DNA from: Aestuariivita boseongensis
GTDB lineage: Bacteria; Pseudomonadota; Alphaproteobacteria; Rhodobacterales; Rhodobacteraceae
Reading direction: 5' to 3'
Length of the DNA: 64,000 bases
NCBI RefSeq assembly: GCF_001262635.1
Contig: NZ_JXYH01000011.1
Location: 28,363-92,362 of the forward strand
Shown here: positions 26,311 to 35,246 of the stretch, one piece after another
Layout of the letters: the number at the start of each line of letters is the position of its first letter
Numbering within the stretch: the first letter of the stretch is position 1
Notes under the pieces: model-generated
Databases searched by the model: none
Seen by the model: the letters and a program-made list of their open reading frames with translations, nothing else
Told to the model about the DNA's origin: nothing
Program-made: the position numbers and the translations under genes

Positions 26311-27237
26311 ATGCTGATCTATTTGCCCATTGCAGAGGTGTCTGTGAACGCCTTTCTGCTTCTGGGCCTGGGCGGTCTGGTGGGTGTCCTGTCGGGTATG
26401 TTCGGCGTCGGCGGCGGGTTTCTGATGACGCCGCTTTTGTTTTTTATCGGCATTCCCCCCGCAGTGGCCGTGGCGACCGAGGCGAACCAGATCGTCGCTT
26501 CGTCCTTCTCGGGCGTGCTGGCGCATCTGCGGCGCAAGACGGTCGATCTGAAGATGGGCACGGTGCTTCTGATCGGCGGCCTGATCGGCGCGGCGCTGGG
26601 TGTGCTGGTCTTCAACTATCTCAAGGCGCTGGGGCAGGTCGATCTGCTGGTGCGGCTGTGTTACGTCGTCTTTCTGGGCGTGATCGGCAGCCTGATGTTT
26701 GTCGAAAGCCTGAACGCGATCCGGCGGTCGCGCAAAACGGCCGGGGCACCGGCCCCGCGCCGCAAGCAGCGCGGCTGGATTCATGCCCTGCCCTTCAAGA
26801 TGCGGTTTCGGACATCGGGCCTCTATATCTCGGTCATTCCGCCGGTTCTGGTGGGGATCGCCGTGGGCATTCTGGCCGCGATCATGGGCGTGGGCGGCGG
26901 GTTCATCATGGTGCCCGCGATGATCTATCTGCTAGGCATGCCCACGAAGGTTGTCGTCGGCACGTCGCTGTTCCAGATCATCTTCGTGACCGGTTTCACC
27001 ACGCTTCTGCACGCGACCACGAACTATACAGTGGATATCGTTCTGGCGGTGCTGTTGCTGATCGGCGGTGTGATCGGCGCACAGATCGGCACCCAGATCG
27101 GGGTGAAGATGAAGGCCGAGCAGTTGCGCATTCTGCTGGCGATCATGGTGCTGGCGGTCTGCGGCAAGCTGGCGCTGGATCTGCTGATCATGCCGGCCGA
27201 GCTGTATTCGCTGGGCAGCGCAGGCGGGGGCCACTGA
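26311..27237 (+). CDS. TauE/SafE (TSUP) family membrane transporter
   Basis: This 308-residue membrane protein has the two TSUP repeats: GLVGVLSGMFGVGGGFLMTP and GILAAIMGVGGGFIMVPAMI. Members export sulfite or organosulfonates; the substrate here is unknown. A cytoplasmic basic stretch (RRSRKTAGAPAPRRKQRG) separates the halves. Its stop overlaps by one base the start of a TIGR02186 gene, a frequent pairing in Rhodobacteraceae. Confidence 0.88.
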   Translation: MLIYLPIAEVSVNAFLLLGLGGLVGVLSGMFGVGGGFLMTPLLFFIGIPPAVAVATEANQIVASSFSGVLAHLRRKTVDLKMGTVLLIGGLIGAALGVLVFNYLKALGQVDLLVRLCYVVFLGVIGSLMFVESLNAIRRSRKTAGAPAPRRKQRGWIHALPFKMRFRTSGLYISVIPPVLVGIAVGILAAIMGVGGGFIMVPAMIYLLGMPTKVVVGTSLFQIIFVTGFTTLLHATTNYTVDIVLAVLLLIGGVIGAQIGTQIGVKMKAEQLRILLAIMVLAVCGKLALDLLIMPAELYSLGSAGGGH

Positions 27238-27998
27238 TGCGGCTGCTGGCGGCGATATGCCTGGTCCTGATGCCCGCGGCTGTATGGGCGGAAGAAGTGG
27301 TTCTGGGCCTCTCGCGCGATAAAATCTCGATCACGACGCGGTTTGAAGGCTCGGACATCCTGATCTTTGGCGCGGTCAAGCGCGAGGAGCCGATCCCCGA
27401 AGGGTCGGAGCTGGAGGTCATCGTCACCGTGGAAGGCCCGTCCGAGCCCGTGATGGTGCGGCGCAAGGCGAACCGGTTCGGCATCTGGGTGAATACCGAC
27501 GCGGTCGAAGTGGACGCGGCCCCCAGTTTCTATGCGGTCGCCTCGTCCGGCGCATTGGGCGATGTGCTGAAGGATATCGAGGACCTGCGATACAAGGTCA
27601 GCATCCCCCGCGCGATCCGGTCGGTGGGCGCGCCGATGACCATTCAGGATTCCGAGAGCTTCACCGAGGCGCTGATCCGTATTCGCAAAGCCAACGGGCT
27701 GTATCAGGAACTGGACAATACGGTGGCCGTGGATGAACAGACGCTGTTCCGCACGTCTGTCCGGCTGCCCGCAAATCTGACCGAAGGCGATTACCGCACG
27801 CGCATCTTCCTGCTGCGCGAAGGCAATGTGGTGGCCGATTTCGACACCACGATCGACGTGCGCAAAGTGGGGCTGGAGCGATGGCTGTTCACCCTGTCGC
27901 GACAGCAGCCATTGGTTTACGGGCTGATGTCACTGGCCATCGCCATCGCAGCGGGATGGGGCGCATCGGCGGCCTTCCGGATGCTGAGGAACGGCTGA
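27237..27998 (+). CDS. TIGR02186-like putative membrane protein
   Basis: This 253-residue protein has an N-terminal signal peptide (MRLLAAICLVLMPAAVWAEE), an extracytoplasmic beta-rich domain (VVLGLSRDKISITTRFEGSD, then LILRVEGP-like IVTVEGPSEPVMVRRKA) and a single C-terminal TM anchor (VYGLMSLAIAIAAGWGASAA). This topology and its coupling to a TSUP permease fit the TIGR02186 family. The biochemical role is unknown; it may be a periplasmic accessory of the transporter. Confidence 0.8.
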   Translation: MRLLAAICLVLMPAAVWAEEVVLGLSRDKISITTRFEGSDILIFGAVKREEPIPEGSELEVIVTVEGPSEPVMVRRKANRFGIWVNTDAVEVDAAPSFYAVASSGALGDVLKDIEDLRYKVSIPRAIRSVGAPMTIQDSESFTEALIRIRKANGLYQELDNTVAVDEQTLFRTSVRLPANLTEGDYRTRIFLLREGNVVADFDTTIDVRKVGLERWLFTLSRQQPLVYGLMSLAIAIAAGWGASAAFRMLRNG

Positions 27999-28034
27999 TC
28001 GGGCCGCGATTTTTCTGAGAAGTATCCCGGGCGC

Positions 28035-28766
28035 TCAGCCCCGGCCGATATACGGCATTTTCGTCGCGACCACCGTCATGAACTGCACATTCGCCGACAG
28101 TGGCAGTTGCGCCATATGCAACACCGATTGCGCGGCATGTGCGACATCCATCGACGGCTGCGGCTCCAGCCCGTGGGCTACGGCGCGCGCGTTCAGATCC
28201 TGCACCATCGGGGTGAGCGCGTTGCCGATGTCGATCTGGCCACAGGCAATATCAAAGGGCCGCCCATCCAGGGACAGTGTTTTGGTCAGCCCCGTCACCG
28301 CATGTTTGGTCGCGGTATAACAGACCGAGCCCGGACGCGGCGCATGCGCCGAAATGGAGCCGTTGTTGATGATCCGCCCGCCCTGCGGGTTTTGGTGGCG
28401 CATCACACGAAAGGCGGCGCGGGCGGCCAGGAACATGCCGGTCAGATTGACATTGACCGCCTGCAGCCAGTCTTCGACCGGGATTTCGTCGATCAGACCT
28501 GAGGGCGGAAAGATACCTGCGTTGTTGAACAGAACGTTCAGACGCCCCGCCTTCCGGGCGAAGAGGTCCACGGCAGCGTCAAGCGCGGCGGCATCTGTCA
28601 CATCGGCCGCCAAAGGGATGGCGTTGTCATAGGTTCCGGCCAGCTGTTCCAAAGGGCCTGTCCGGCGGGCCAAGACGCCCACGGTCCAGCCTTCCTGCAA
28701 GAACAGCTCGGCCGTGGCGAGGCCAATGCCGGAGCTTGCGCCGGTGATCAGGATGGATGACGTCAT
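28035..28766 (-). CDS. Short-chain dehydrogenase/reductase (SDR)
   Basis: This 243-residue classical SDR has the cofactor motif TGASSGIG (residues 8-15), NNAG, the catalytic Ser in NNGSISAHAP and the YTATK active-site pair. Arg residues after the second strand (LARRTG) suggest NADP(H) preference. Substrate unknown. Its ATG overlaps the helicase stop by 4 bp, so it is probably the downstream gene of a two-gene operon. Confidence 0.88.
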   Translation of the reverse strand: MTSSILITGASSGIGLATAELFLQEGWTVGVLARRTGPLEQLAGTYDNAIPLAADVTDAAALDAAVDLFARKAGRLNVLFNNAGIFPPSGLIDEIPVEDWLQAVNVNLTGMFLAARAAFRVMRHQNPQGGRIINNGSISAHAPRPGSVCYTATKHAVTGLTKTLSLDGRPFDIACGQIDIGNALTPMVQDLNARAVAHGLEPQPSMDVAHAAQSVLHMAQLPLSANVQFMTVVATKMPYIGRG

Positions 28767-30292
28767 TGGGGTTCCTCCTCAAGAACCAGCGGAGCCGCAG
28801 GGGCGGCACGCAGATCATCCACGCGCAGGCCATGGGTGGGTTTTGACAGACGGTTGCGCACCACCCAGATCAGCCTGTCCTGCGCGCGGGTGATAGCTAC
28901 ATAGGCCAGGCGCTTCCACAGGGGTTGTCCGGCCTCTGTCCGGCCCATGCGCGCGGCGGCATAGATATCCGGCGCAAAGACCTGCACCGTATCCCATTGT
29001 GACCCTTGCGCCTTGTGGATCGTCACTGCAGCCCCGTGCAGGAAGGTCGCCCCCATACGCGCGGCGAAGGGGATGAAGGGTTCTTCCTCGTCCGGTTTTT
29101 CGATCTTCACGATCGAAGCGGCCGAAACCTGCGGGTCTTCCGCCCCCATCACATGCAACCGGGAAAAACCCGGCTTGCGGCCTGGCCCCAGATAGATCAC
29201 CTGCGCGCCCTTGATCAGGCCGCGTGCCTCAAGATCCAGACGTTTCTTGCGGTGCTTCAGCGGCAGTTCAATCCCGTCGCAGATGAGCGGTTCGCCCTCG
29301 AGCAATTCGGTTTCGGGCGCGCCGTGGACCTGCCGGAAGGCGTTGATCAGGCGGATGCGCGTGGCGTTGCGCCAGACCAGAACGGGGGAGCGGGCCATCA
29401 GATCAACCTCGACCCGTTGGCCCCAGATGACGCGGTCGTCTTTCGCGGCGGTGTCTTCGACCAGCCGTTCGAACTGGTGAAAGTCCAGCTGGGGATCGGC
29501 CAGCGCATGGGCCAGATCAAGAATCGGGTTGTCCTGCGCCTGGCGGTGAATACGGTTGAGCGTGAGCTTGCGGTTGTCTTTCAGCCCGTCAAACACCATC
29601 GCACCCGATTGGTTGACGGGCGCAAGCTGGGCCGGGTCGCCGAACAGCAGGAGGGTCGGGAAAATCTCCTGCAGGTCTTCGAACTGCTTTTCATCCAGCA
29701 TGGAGGCTTCGTCGACAAAGCCGATATCCAGCGGTTCCTCGCGCCGTTTCCAGCCGGTGATGAAATCCGACCCCCGCAGGCCAGCTGCCGCCAAAGCGCC
29801 GGGAATGGATTTGTTGACCTCGTAAAACGCCTGGGCGCGATCCAAGGCGACCTCTGTCAGCCCTTCGATCTCGGGGCGCTCGCCCTGACCTGCCAGCCAT
29901 TCGGCGATGCGTTCATATTCCGGGTCATAGACCGGCGTGTACAGGATGCGGTGGATCGTGGTGGCGGGCACTCCGCGCAGGCGCAGGACCGAGGCCGCCT
30001 TGTTGGTGGGCGCAAGGATGGCCAATGTCCGGCGATCCTTGCGTTTGCGCCCCTCGTAATCGCCCGAGATAACATCGACGCCCGCCTGTTCCAGCGCCTT
30101 GTAAAGCTCGGCCAGCAGAAGCGTCTTGCCCGACCCGGCCTTGCCGATCACTGCCATGACGCCCGCGCCCGCCTCGCGCGGGGGCATCAGGAGCGCATCA
30201 TCCAGATTGATGCCCGCATGGGCCAGCATTTCAGCCACGCTGTCATAGGCCTGCGCCTGATCGTCAGAAAACGTGAGCTGGGTGTCGGACAT
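28763..30292 (-). CDS. RecD-like ATP-dependent DNA helicase (SF1B)
   Basis: This 509-residue helicase has Walker A VIGKAGSGKTLL, motif Ia LAPTNKAASVLR, motif II DIGFVDEASM, motif III LLLFGDPAQLAPV and the C-terminal VTIHKAQGSQWDTV and YVAITRAQDRLIWV. It resembles the RecD2/viral-type single-subunit helicases but lacks a long N-terminal domain, so it is not the RecD of a RecBCD complex. The ATG at 30292 is preferred; an upstream in-frame start adds ten Arg-rich residues. Confidence 0.85.
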   Translation of the reverse strand: MSDTQLTFSDDQAQAYDSVAEMLAHAGINLDDALLMPPREAGAGVMAVIGKAGSGKTLLLAELYKALEQAGVDVISGDYEGRKRKDRRTLAILAPTNKAASVLRLRGVPATTIHRILYTPVYDPEYERIAEWLAGQGERPEIEGLTEVALDRAQAFYEVNKSIPGALAAAGLRGSDFITGWKRREEPLDIGFVDEASMLDEKQFEDLQEIFPTLLLFGDPAQLAPVNQSGAMVFDGLKDNRKLTLNRIHRQAQDNPILDLAHALADPQLDFHQFERLVEDTAAKDDRVIWGQRVEVDLMARSPVLVWRNATRIRLINAFRQVHGAPETELLEGEPLICDGIELPLKHRKKRLDLEARGLIKGAQVIYLGPGRKPGFSRLHVMGAEDPQVSAASIVKIEKPDEEEPFIPFAARMGATFLHGAAVTIHKAQGSQWDTVQVFAPDIYAAARMGRTEAGQPLWKRLAYVAITRAQDRLIWVVRNRLSKPTHGLRVDDLRAAPAAPLVLEEEPQ

Positions 30293-30334
30293 GGGCGCGA
30301 CCATAGAGCCGCGCCGGGCCATGTGCCAGAGGGC

Positions 30335-30973
30335 TCAGGCGGATCTGGCGTGCAAAACCGCCGGGCTGTCGCCAAAGGCGCGGCGGAACCAGAGGCGGGA
30401 GAGGTCTGGCGAGATCCCGGCGCGGGTGGCGACGCGGGATTGCGCGTCGGCGTCGAAGGACCAGAGGCCGACGCTGATGCGGTCGCGCCCCTCGCCTTCG
30501 CTGCCCAGGATCTCGGGCCAGGAGCCAATGGCGCGATAAATCCGCTCCATCCTGCGGTCGAACACACCGGCGAAATGGCGGATGCCGAAGCCGCGCATGA
30601 TCTCTCCGCCCCCCAGCATGAGGGCGGCGGCGACGCGTGGGCCCGCATCGCGCGAAAGGCAAAACCGGGTGCATTCCCAGATCAGCGGGCTTTGGATAGG
30701 TGCGCCGCCGGTGAGGTGGCCAAACACCTCGTTCACCATGACCGGTCCGGTGGTGGGCAAGAACCGCATGGACCCGCCATGGGCGCCGTCAGGGCGCTGC
30801 CAGATGACATAGAGCGGGTCAAGCGCGTCGTAGTCGTCGCGTTCTTCGCCATTGGCGTTCACATGCACGTCCCATCCCAGCCGTGCGGAAAACTGATCGG
30901 CCCGGTCGCGGAACATGGAAGTGGAGAGTTTCGGATGAAGGTGAAGGTCGTGGCCGTAGAGATAGCGTAGCAT
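30335..30973 (-). CDS. luxI: Acyl-homoserine-lactone synthase
   Basis: This 212-residue LuxI family protein makes AHL signals from SAM and acyl-ACP. Conserved positions are present: MFRDRADQFSARLGWDV (Arg, Phe, Trp), DYDALDPLY (two Asp), GSMRFLPTTGP, EVF and WECTRFCL (Glu, Arg). GGGGGC lies 7 bases before the ATG. It is downstream of luxR on the same strand, separated by 230 bp that hold a CtrA-type box and a palindrome-bounded element. It may therefore be transcribed separately. Confidence 0.95.
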   Translation of the reverse strand: MLRYLYGHDLHLHPKLSTSMFRDRADQFSARLGWDVHVNANGEERDDYDALDPLYVIWQRPDGAHGGSMRFLPTTGPVMVNEVFGHLTGGAPIQSPLIWECTRFCLSRDAGPRVAAALMLGGGEIMRGFGIRHFAGVFDRRMERIYRAIGSWPEILGSEGEGRDRISVGLWSFDADAQSRVATRAGISPDLSRLWFRRAFGDSPAVLHARSA

Positions 30974-31048
30974 GTCTGCCCCCTGTTTTGACCGGGCCAG
31001 CTTGGGCGTGCCCGAGTTAAGGAAAGCTGGCGAGGGCGCACGCCATGT

Positions 31049-31063
31049 TTAATGAAGCGTTAA
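31049..31063 (-). promoter_or_regulatory. CtrA-type box upstream of luxI
   Basis: TTAA-N7-TTAA (spacer TGAAGCG on the top strand) matches the core of the alphaproteobacterial CtrA recognition sequence. It lies 76 bp upstream of the luxI ATG, a suitable distance for activation from around -35. The trailing C of the full consensus is absent. Confidence 0.6.
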
Positions 31064-31067
31064 AGCG

Positions 31068-31200
31068 GGCATTTTCCGACGCGGAAAATGGGTGGGAATT
31101 TGACGCAAATTCCCGGCGCTCGTGGCAGGGATCAATGCTTAGACAACAGGGCTGAGAAACTGCGTCAGTTTCTCGGGCATTTTCCGCGTCGGAAAATGCC
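31068..31200. repeat. 133-bp element of four hairpins bounded by 23-bp inverted repeats
   Basis: The ends (31068-31090 and 31178-31200) are exact reverse complements over 23 bp, each itself a hairpin: CATTTTCCG-ACG-CGGAAAATG on the left and the same with a CGT loop on the right. Inside are GGGAATTTG-ACG-CAAATTCCC (31094-31114) and GAGAAACTG-CGT-CAGTTTCTC (31154-31174). The arrangement is symmetrical and resembles a miniature inverted-repeat element. It lies between luxR and luxI; no target duplication is evident. Confidence 0.85.
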
Positions 31201-31203
31201 GGG

Positions 31204-31923
31204 TCAGACCACGATCAATCCACGGCTCAGGGCGCGGGCCACCGCATGGGTCGTGTTCAGCGCCCCCAGCTTGAACCGGGCGCTTTCGATATAGACCCGC
31301 AGCGTATGTTCCGAAATCGACAGCGAATTGGCGACCTGAGCCCGGCTGTACCCCAGCGCCAGCATGGTCATCGCGTCGACCTCGCGCGGGGAAAGCGGCT
31401 GGGCCGGTTCGGGCTGACGGCCCGGTTCCAGCTCAAGCGCCTTGCGGTTCAGGTAATGGCCGATCAGGATCAGGTCGCGGCCGTGATCGTCGATGAAGCG
31501 CGCCCAATCGTCATCGCTGCAATTGTGATTGCTGGTGTAAAGCGCGAATTGCCCGTTGGGGCCCCGGATCGGCACCGAATAGCCCTGATTGCCCACGCCG
31601 TATTCCAGCGCCTCGTTGAAGAAGGCGCGCGCAGCTTTGCTGGACCAGTCCAGCCGTTTCCAGTCCACGGGGTGAAAATGCTGGTAACAGCCCTGAATAA
31701 CCGGATCTATGCGCAGATAATTCTGTTCAAGATACCGGTCGCGCCAGGCGTCGGAATAGGTGCCGCAACCATATTGATCGCCGGCACTGTCGACCCAGTG
31801 GTAAACAACGTGGTCAATGCCGTAATGGTCGCGCAGGGCGACCGTGGTGTCTTGCAGGCCTTCAAGTCCGGTTGACGCATCCAAGGCTGTGAGGATGCTG
31901 TCCAATGGCGAGTGCGTCCCCAT
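31204..31923 (-). CDS. luxR: LuxR-family AHL-responsive transcription factor
   Basis: This 239-residue protein has an N-terminal autoinducer-binding domain (HYGIDHVVYHWVDSAG; YLEQNYLRIDPVIQGCYQ; HPVDWKRL, carrying the expected Trp/Tyr/Asp positions) and a C-terminal HTH (LSPREVDAMTMLALGYSRAQ; SISEHTLRVYIESARFKLGA). It sits directly upstream of luxI. The ATG at 31923 is used; a TTG five codons earlier is in frame. The start lies inside the 3' end of a small upstream ORF (62-bp overlap), implying translational coupling, and no strong ribosome-binding site of its own is visible. Confidence 0.93.
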   Translation of the reverse strand: MGTHSPLDSILTALDASTGLEGLQDTTVALRDHYGIDHVVYHWVDSAGDQYGCGTYSDAWRDRYLEQNYLRIDPVIQGCYQHFHPVDWKRLDWSSKAARAFFNEALEYGVGNQGYSVPIRGPNGQFALYTSNHNCSDDDWARFIDDHGRDLILIGHYLNRKALELEPGRQPEPAQPLSPREVDAMTMLALGYSRAQVANSLSISEHTLRVYIESARFKLGALNTTHAVARALSRGLIVV

Positions 31924-32077
31924 AGTTTTGCTGCGCAACCCTCTCGGCTTGGGCGACGAGTTCTGCGCCTGCGATCAGCCCCGCTTCTTCCAGATGTGCC
32001 GCCAAGGCGGTCAGGTCATTGGCATCCGCGAAGGATTGTAGATCTGCCAGAACGTCGAGCACCCACTCATGTACCAT
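31862..32077 (-). CDS. Small conserved-looking protein overlapping luxR
   Basis: This 71-residue acidic, helical protein begins MVHEWVLDVLADLQSFADAN and continues LTALAAHLEEAGLIAGAELV. It is preceded by GGGAGAA 8 bases before the ATG and its last 62 bp overlap luxR in another frame. I recognise no domain. The good ribosome-binding site, absent for luxR itself, suggests it is the first cistron of the quorum-sensing transcript. It could modulate LuxR or simply couple translation; this is inference. Confidence 0.65.
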   Translation of the reverse strand: MVHEWVLDVLADLQSFADANDLTALAAHLEEAGLIAGAELVAQAERVAQQNYGDALAIGQHPHSLGCVNRT

Positions 32078-32097
32078 GCAAGGTTCTCCCGTAAGTG

Positions 32098-32114
32098 GTT
32101 AACAAATCGTTAAC
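32098..32114 (-). promoter_or_regulatory. Full CtrA box upstream of the luxR operon
   Basis: TTAACGATTTGTTAAC on the reverse strand is an exact TTAA-N7-TTAAC CtrA site and is also symmetrical (GTTAAC-N5-GTTAAC), so it reads as a full site on both strands. Its edge is only 20 bp from the start codon of the small ORF, so it may overlap the core promoter or the transcription start, which would favour repression or an atypical geometry. Confidence 0.7.
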
Positions 32115-32134
32115 ACAACTTTAGCATGAACGAG

Positions 32135-32143
32135 TTATCCACA
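32135..32143 (+). promoter_or_regulatory. Perfect DnaA box (TTATCCACA) next to the CtrA box
   Basis: An exact 9-mer DnaA consensus lies 20 bp from the CtrA box, between ccr and the luxR operon. One such match is expected by chance in a window of this size roughly every second time, so its meaning depends on the context and on conservation. Confidence 0.45.
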
Positions 32144-32226
32144 GAAACTCGCTTCTTTCCCCTCCCCAGAAATAGCGGGGTTGCGATTTTCAAACCCTTG
32201 ATCTGCCTGAGGTCGCTTCAGAAAGC

Positions 32227-32263
32227 AAAACGCCCGCGGTCCCGAATGGCGGAACCGCAGGCG
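32227..32263 (-). terminator. Probable Rho-independent terminator of ccr
   Basis: On the reverse strand, CGCCTGCGGTTCCGCC pairs imperfectly with GGGACCGCGGGCG across ATTC and is followed by TTTT. It is 27 bp beyond the ccr stop codon and separates ccr from the luxR operon promoter region. Confidence 0.75.
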
Positions 32264-32289
32264 CTTGCGAGGTAATCTTGGACCCCGAT

Positions 32290-33570
<1,281 letters not shown>

Positions 33571-33641
33571 ATGTGCCTCCTTGATGTCCTAGTTGCGCCG
33601 CAATGCAGAATCGCGGCTCTCTTGCACCGGGATAGGGGGCG

Positions 33642-33657
33642 TTGCGCAATATTGCAA
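33642..33657 (-). promoter_or_regulatory. Candidate regulator site upstream of ccr
   Basis: TTGCGCAATATTGCAA contains the perfect palindrome GCAATATTGC with an extended TTGC/GCAA outer pair, 72-87 bp upstream of the ccr ATG. Acyl-CoA-responsive regulators of the RamB/PccR (ScfR) type recognise TTTGCAAA-like repeats and control ethylmalonyl-CoA or propionyl-CoA genes in related bacteria, so this is a reasonable candidate. Confidence 0.4.
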
Positions 33658-33682
33658 CCTTGAATGATACGTTTTTGTAATT

Positions 33683-35095
33683 TTATGACCCAGCGGGCGC
33701 AGAAATTTCTTTCGCGGGTGCAGAATCTTTAGGATTATTGCTTTGCAGCAAATGCCGGATGGAATTGGCATAATATCTGCAGGCCTCATCCCGATCGGGG
33801 TTCAGAGCATATGTGTCGCCGGTCTGGACCAGGATTGAGCGCTCGCACAGATGGCGCAGGCCGACCTCGGCCGCATAGTCGCGATTGTTGCGAGGCAGGT
33901 GGATATGAGCATCGGGAATCGACTCGATCAGGCGGGTCATCTCAAGTTCCACCTGAGCCCGGGTACGCGGCAGCCCGTCCTGAAAGATCCACGCCACCAT
34001 CGGCACCGGAAGCACTGGCACCACATCGCCGATGCGCTTCATCAATTCGCGCCCCAAAGGCACTGTCAGATCGCCCGAGCGGGATTTGGCGAATTCCTTC
34101 AGCGACAGAGGCGCACCAAAGCTGACAGCCGCATAGCCGAACTTGTGATAGCGCCCGGTAAGCCGCAGCCAGATCTGTTTCACCGCCTTTGCCGCAATCA
34201 TCCCGATCGACGCATCAAAGCGCCGTTGGGGATGATGCACGGCGGCCATGAGGATGTTGTCCTCCAGCACGCGGTCGTAATTCAGAGCGACCGGAACGAA
34301 GACCACGTCGCGGGTATCAGGGCCGATACCATCGGCGATATACTTTAAAAGCCCCAATTTGGGCGGCATCAGCTTGCCTGTCAGGCTGAGCCCGCCTTCG
34401 GGAAACATCGCCTGAGTCACCCCGGCATCGGTGGCCAGATAAACATAGCGGGCAAGCACGGTACGATAGAGATCGTTGCGCGATTTGCGGCGGATGAAAT
34501 AGGCCCCCATCGCCCGGATCAGCCCCGACAGCGGCCAGACCCGCGCCCATTCACCGACCGCATAGGACAGCGCCGACCGTTCTGCCGCCAGATAGGTGAC
34601 CAGCACATAATCCATATTGCTGCGATGGTTCATGACGAACACCACCGTCGCGTCGGGGTCGATGTTCTTCAGTGCTTCTTCATCCTGATGGCCCAGCCGC
34701 ACGCGGTAAAACGCATTCGACAAAAGCCGCGCGGCCCGGATGGCAAAGCCGAAATAGGCAGAGGCGGAAAAGGACGGCACGATTTCGCGCGCGTATCTGC
34801 GCGCCTGCTCAAAAGCCACGTTTTCGGGAATGCCTTGTTCGGCGGCATGTTGTGCGATGGCCTGGCTGACCTGCGGATCATAGATCAGGCGCTGGATCAT
34901 GTCATAGCGCCGGGCCAGCTTGAACGGCTGGATGGGCCGTTCCAACCGCTGGTTCAGCCGGGCAACGGCCTTTTCCAGACGGCGACGGAAAAACCAGCGG
35001 ACGGACGGGAACAGGAAATGCGAGGCAAAGGTGACCACTGCGAAAAGCAGGATCAGCACAAACAGCCAAAGCGGCAATTCCACGGTCGTCGTCAT
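33683..35095 (-). CDS. PlsB-like glycerol-3-phosphate/1-acyl-glycerol-phosphate acyltransferase
   Basis: This protein of about 470 residues has an N-terminal TM helix (LPLWLFVLILLFAVVTFASH) and an acyltransferase domain with all four motifs: NHRSNMDYVLV (HX4D), GAYFIRRKSRNDLYR, FPEGGLSLTGKLM and VFVPVALNYDR. The HRSNMD and FIRR spellings are closer to PlsB than to PlsC. It would acylate glycerol-3-phosphate or a relative in membrane phospholipid synthesis. The ATG at 35095 precedes the TM helix; 51 in-frame codons upstream do not look coding. Confidence 0.82.
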   Translation of the reverse strand: MTTTVELPLWLFVLILLFAVVTFASHFLFPSVRWFFRRRLEKAVARLNQRLERPIQPFKLARRYDMIQRLIYDPQVSQAIAQHAAEQGIPENVAFEQARRYAREIVPSFSASAYFGFAIRAARLLSNAFYRVRLGHQDEEALKNIDPDATVVFVMNHRSNMDYVLVTYLAAERSALSYAVGEWARVWPLSGLIRAMGAYFIRRKSRNDLYRTVLARYVYLATDAGVTQAMFPEGGLSLTGKLMPPKLGLLKYIADGIGPDTRDVVFVPVALNYDRVLEDNILMAAVHHPQRRFDASIGMIAAKAVKQIWLRLTGRYHKFGYAAVSFGAPLSLKEFAKSRSGDLTVPLGRELMKRIGDVVPVLPVPMVAWIFQDGLPRTRAQVELEMTRLIESIPDAHIHLPRNNRDYAAEVGLRHLCERSILVQTGDTYALNPDRDEACRYYANSIRHLLQSNNPKDSAPAKEISAPAGS

Positions 35096-35170
35096 GATGA
35101 AACCCTTACAGCAATGTTTGGCGGGGTAAAGACCGCGCGTCACTGCCCGAAATTGCCGCATCGCGGCGAA

Positions 35171-35200
35171 TTGACTTTGCCATAATCTTTCAAGTATCAC
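35171..35200 (+). promoter_or_regulatory. Candidate promoter of ecm
   Basis: TTGACT at 35171-35176 and TATCAC at 35195-35200 are spaced by 18 bp, 47 bp before the ecm ATG. A small inverted repeat GCAAT-AAA-ATTGC (35210-35222) lies in the presumed leader. Confidence 0.4.
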
Positions 35201-35246
35201 GCTCCTGACGCAATAAAATTGCCCAAGCTGATTCACGAGGACGCCC

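Noticed and set aside
29006..30970. A 654-codon forward frame covering the helicase and luxI genes
   Set aside because: Both reverse-strand genes are clearly real with full motifs; the forward frame shows none.
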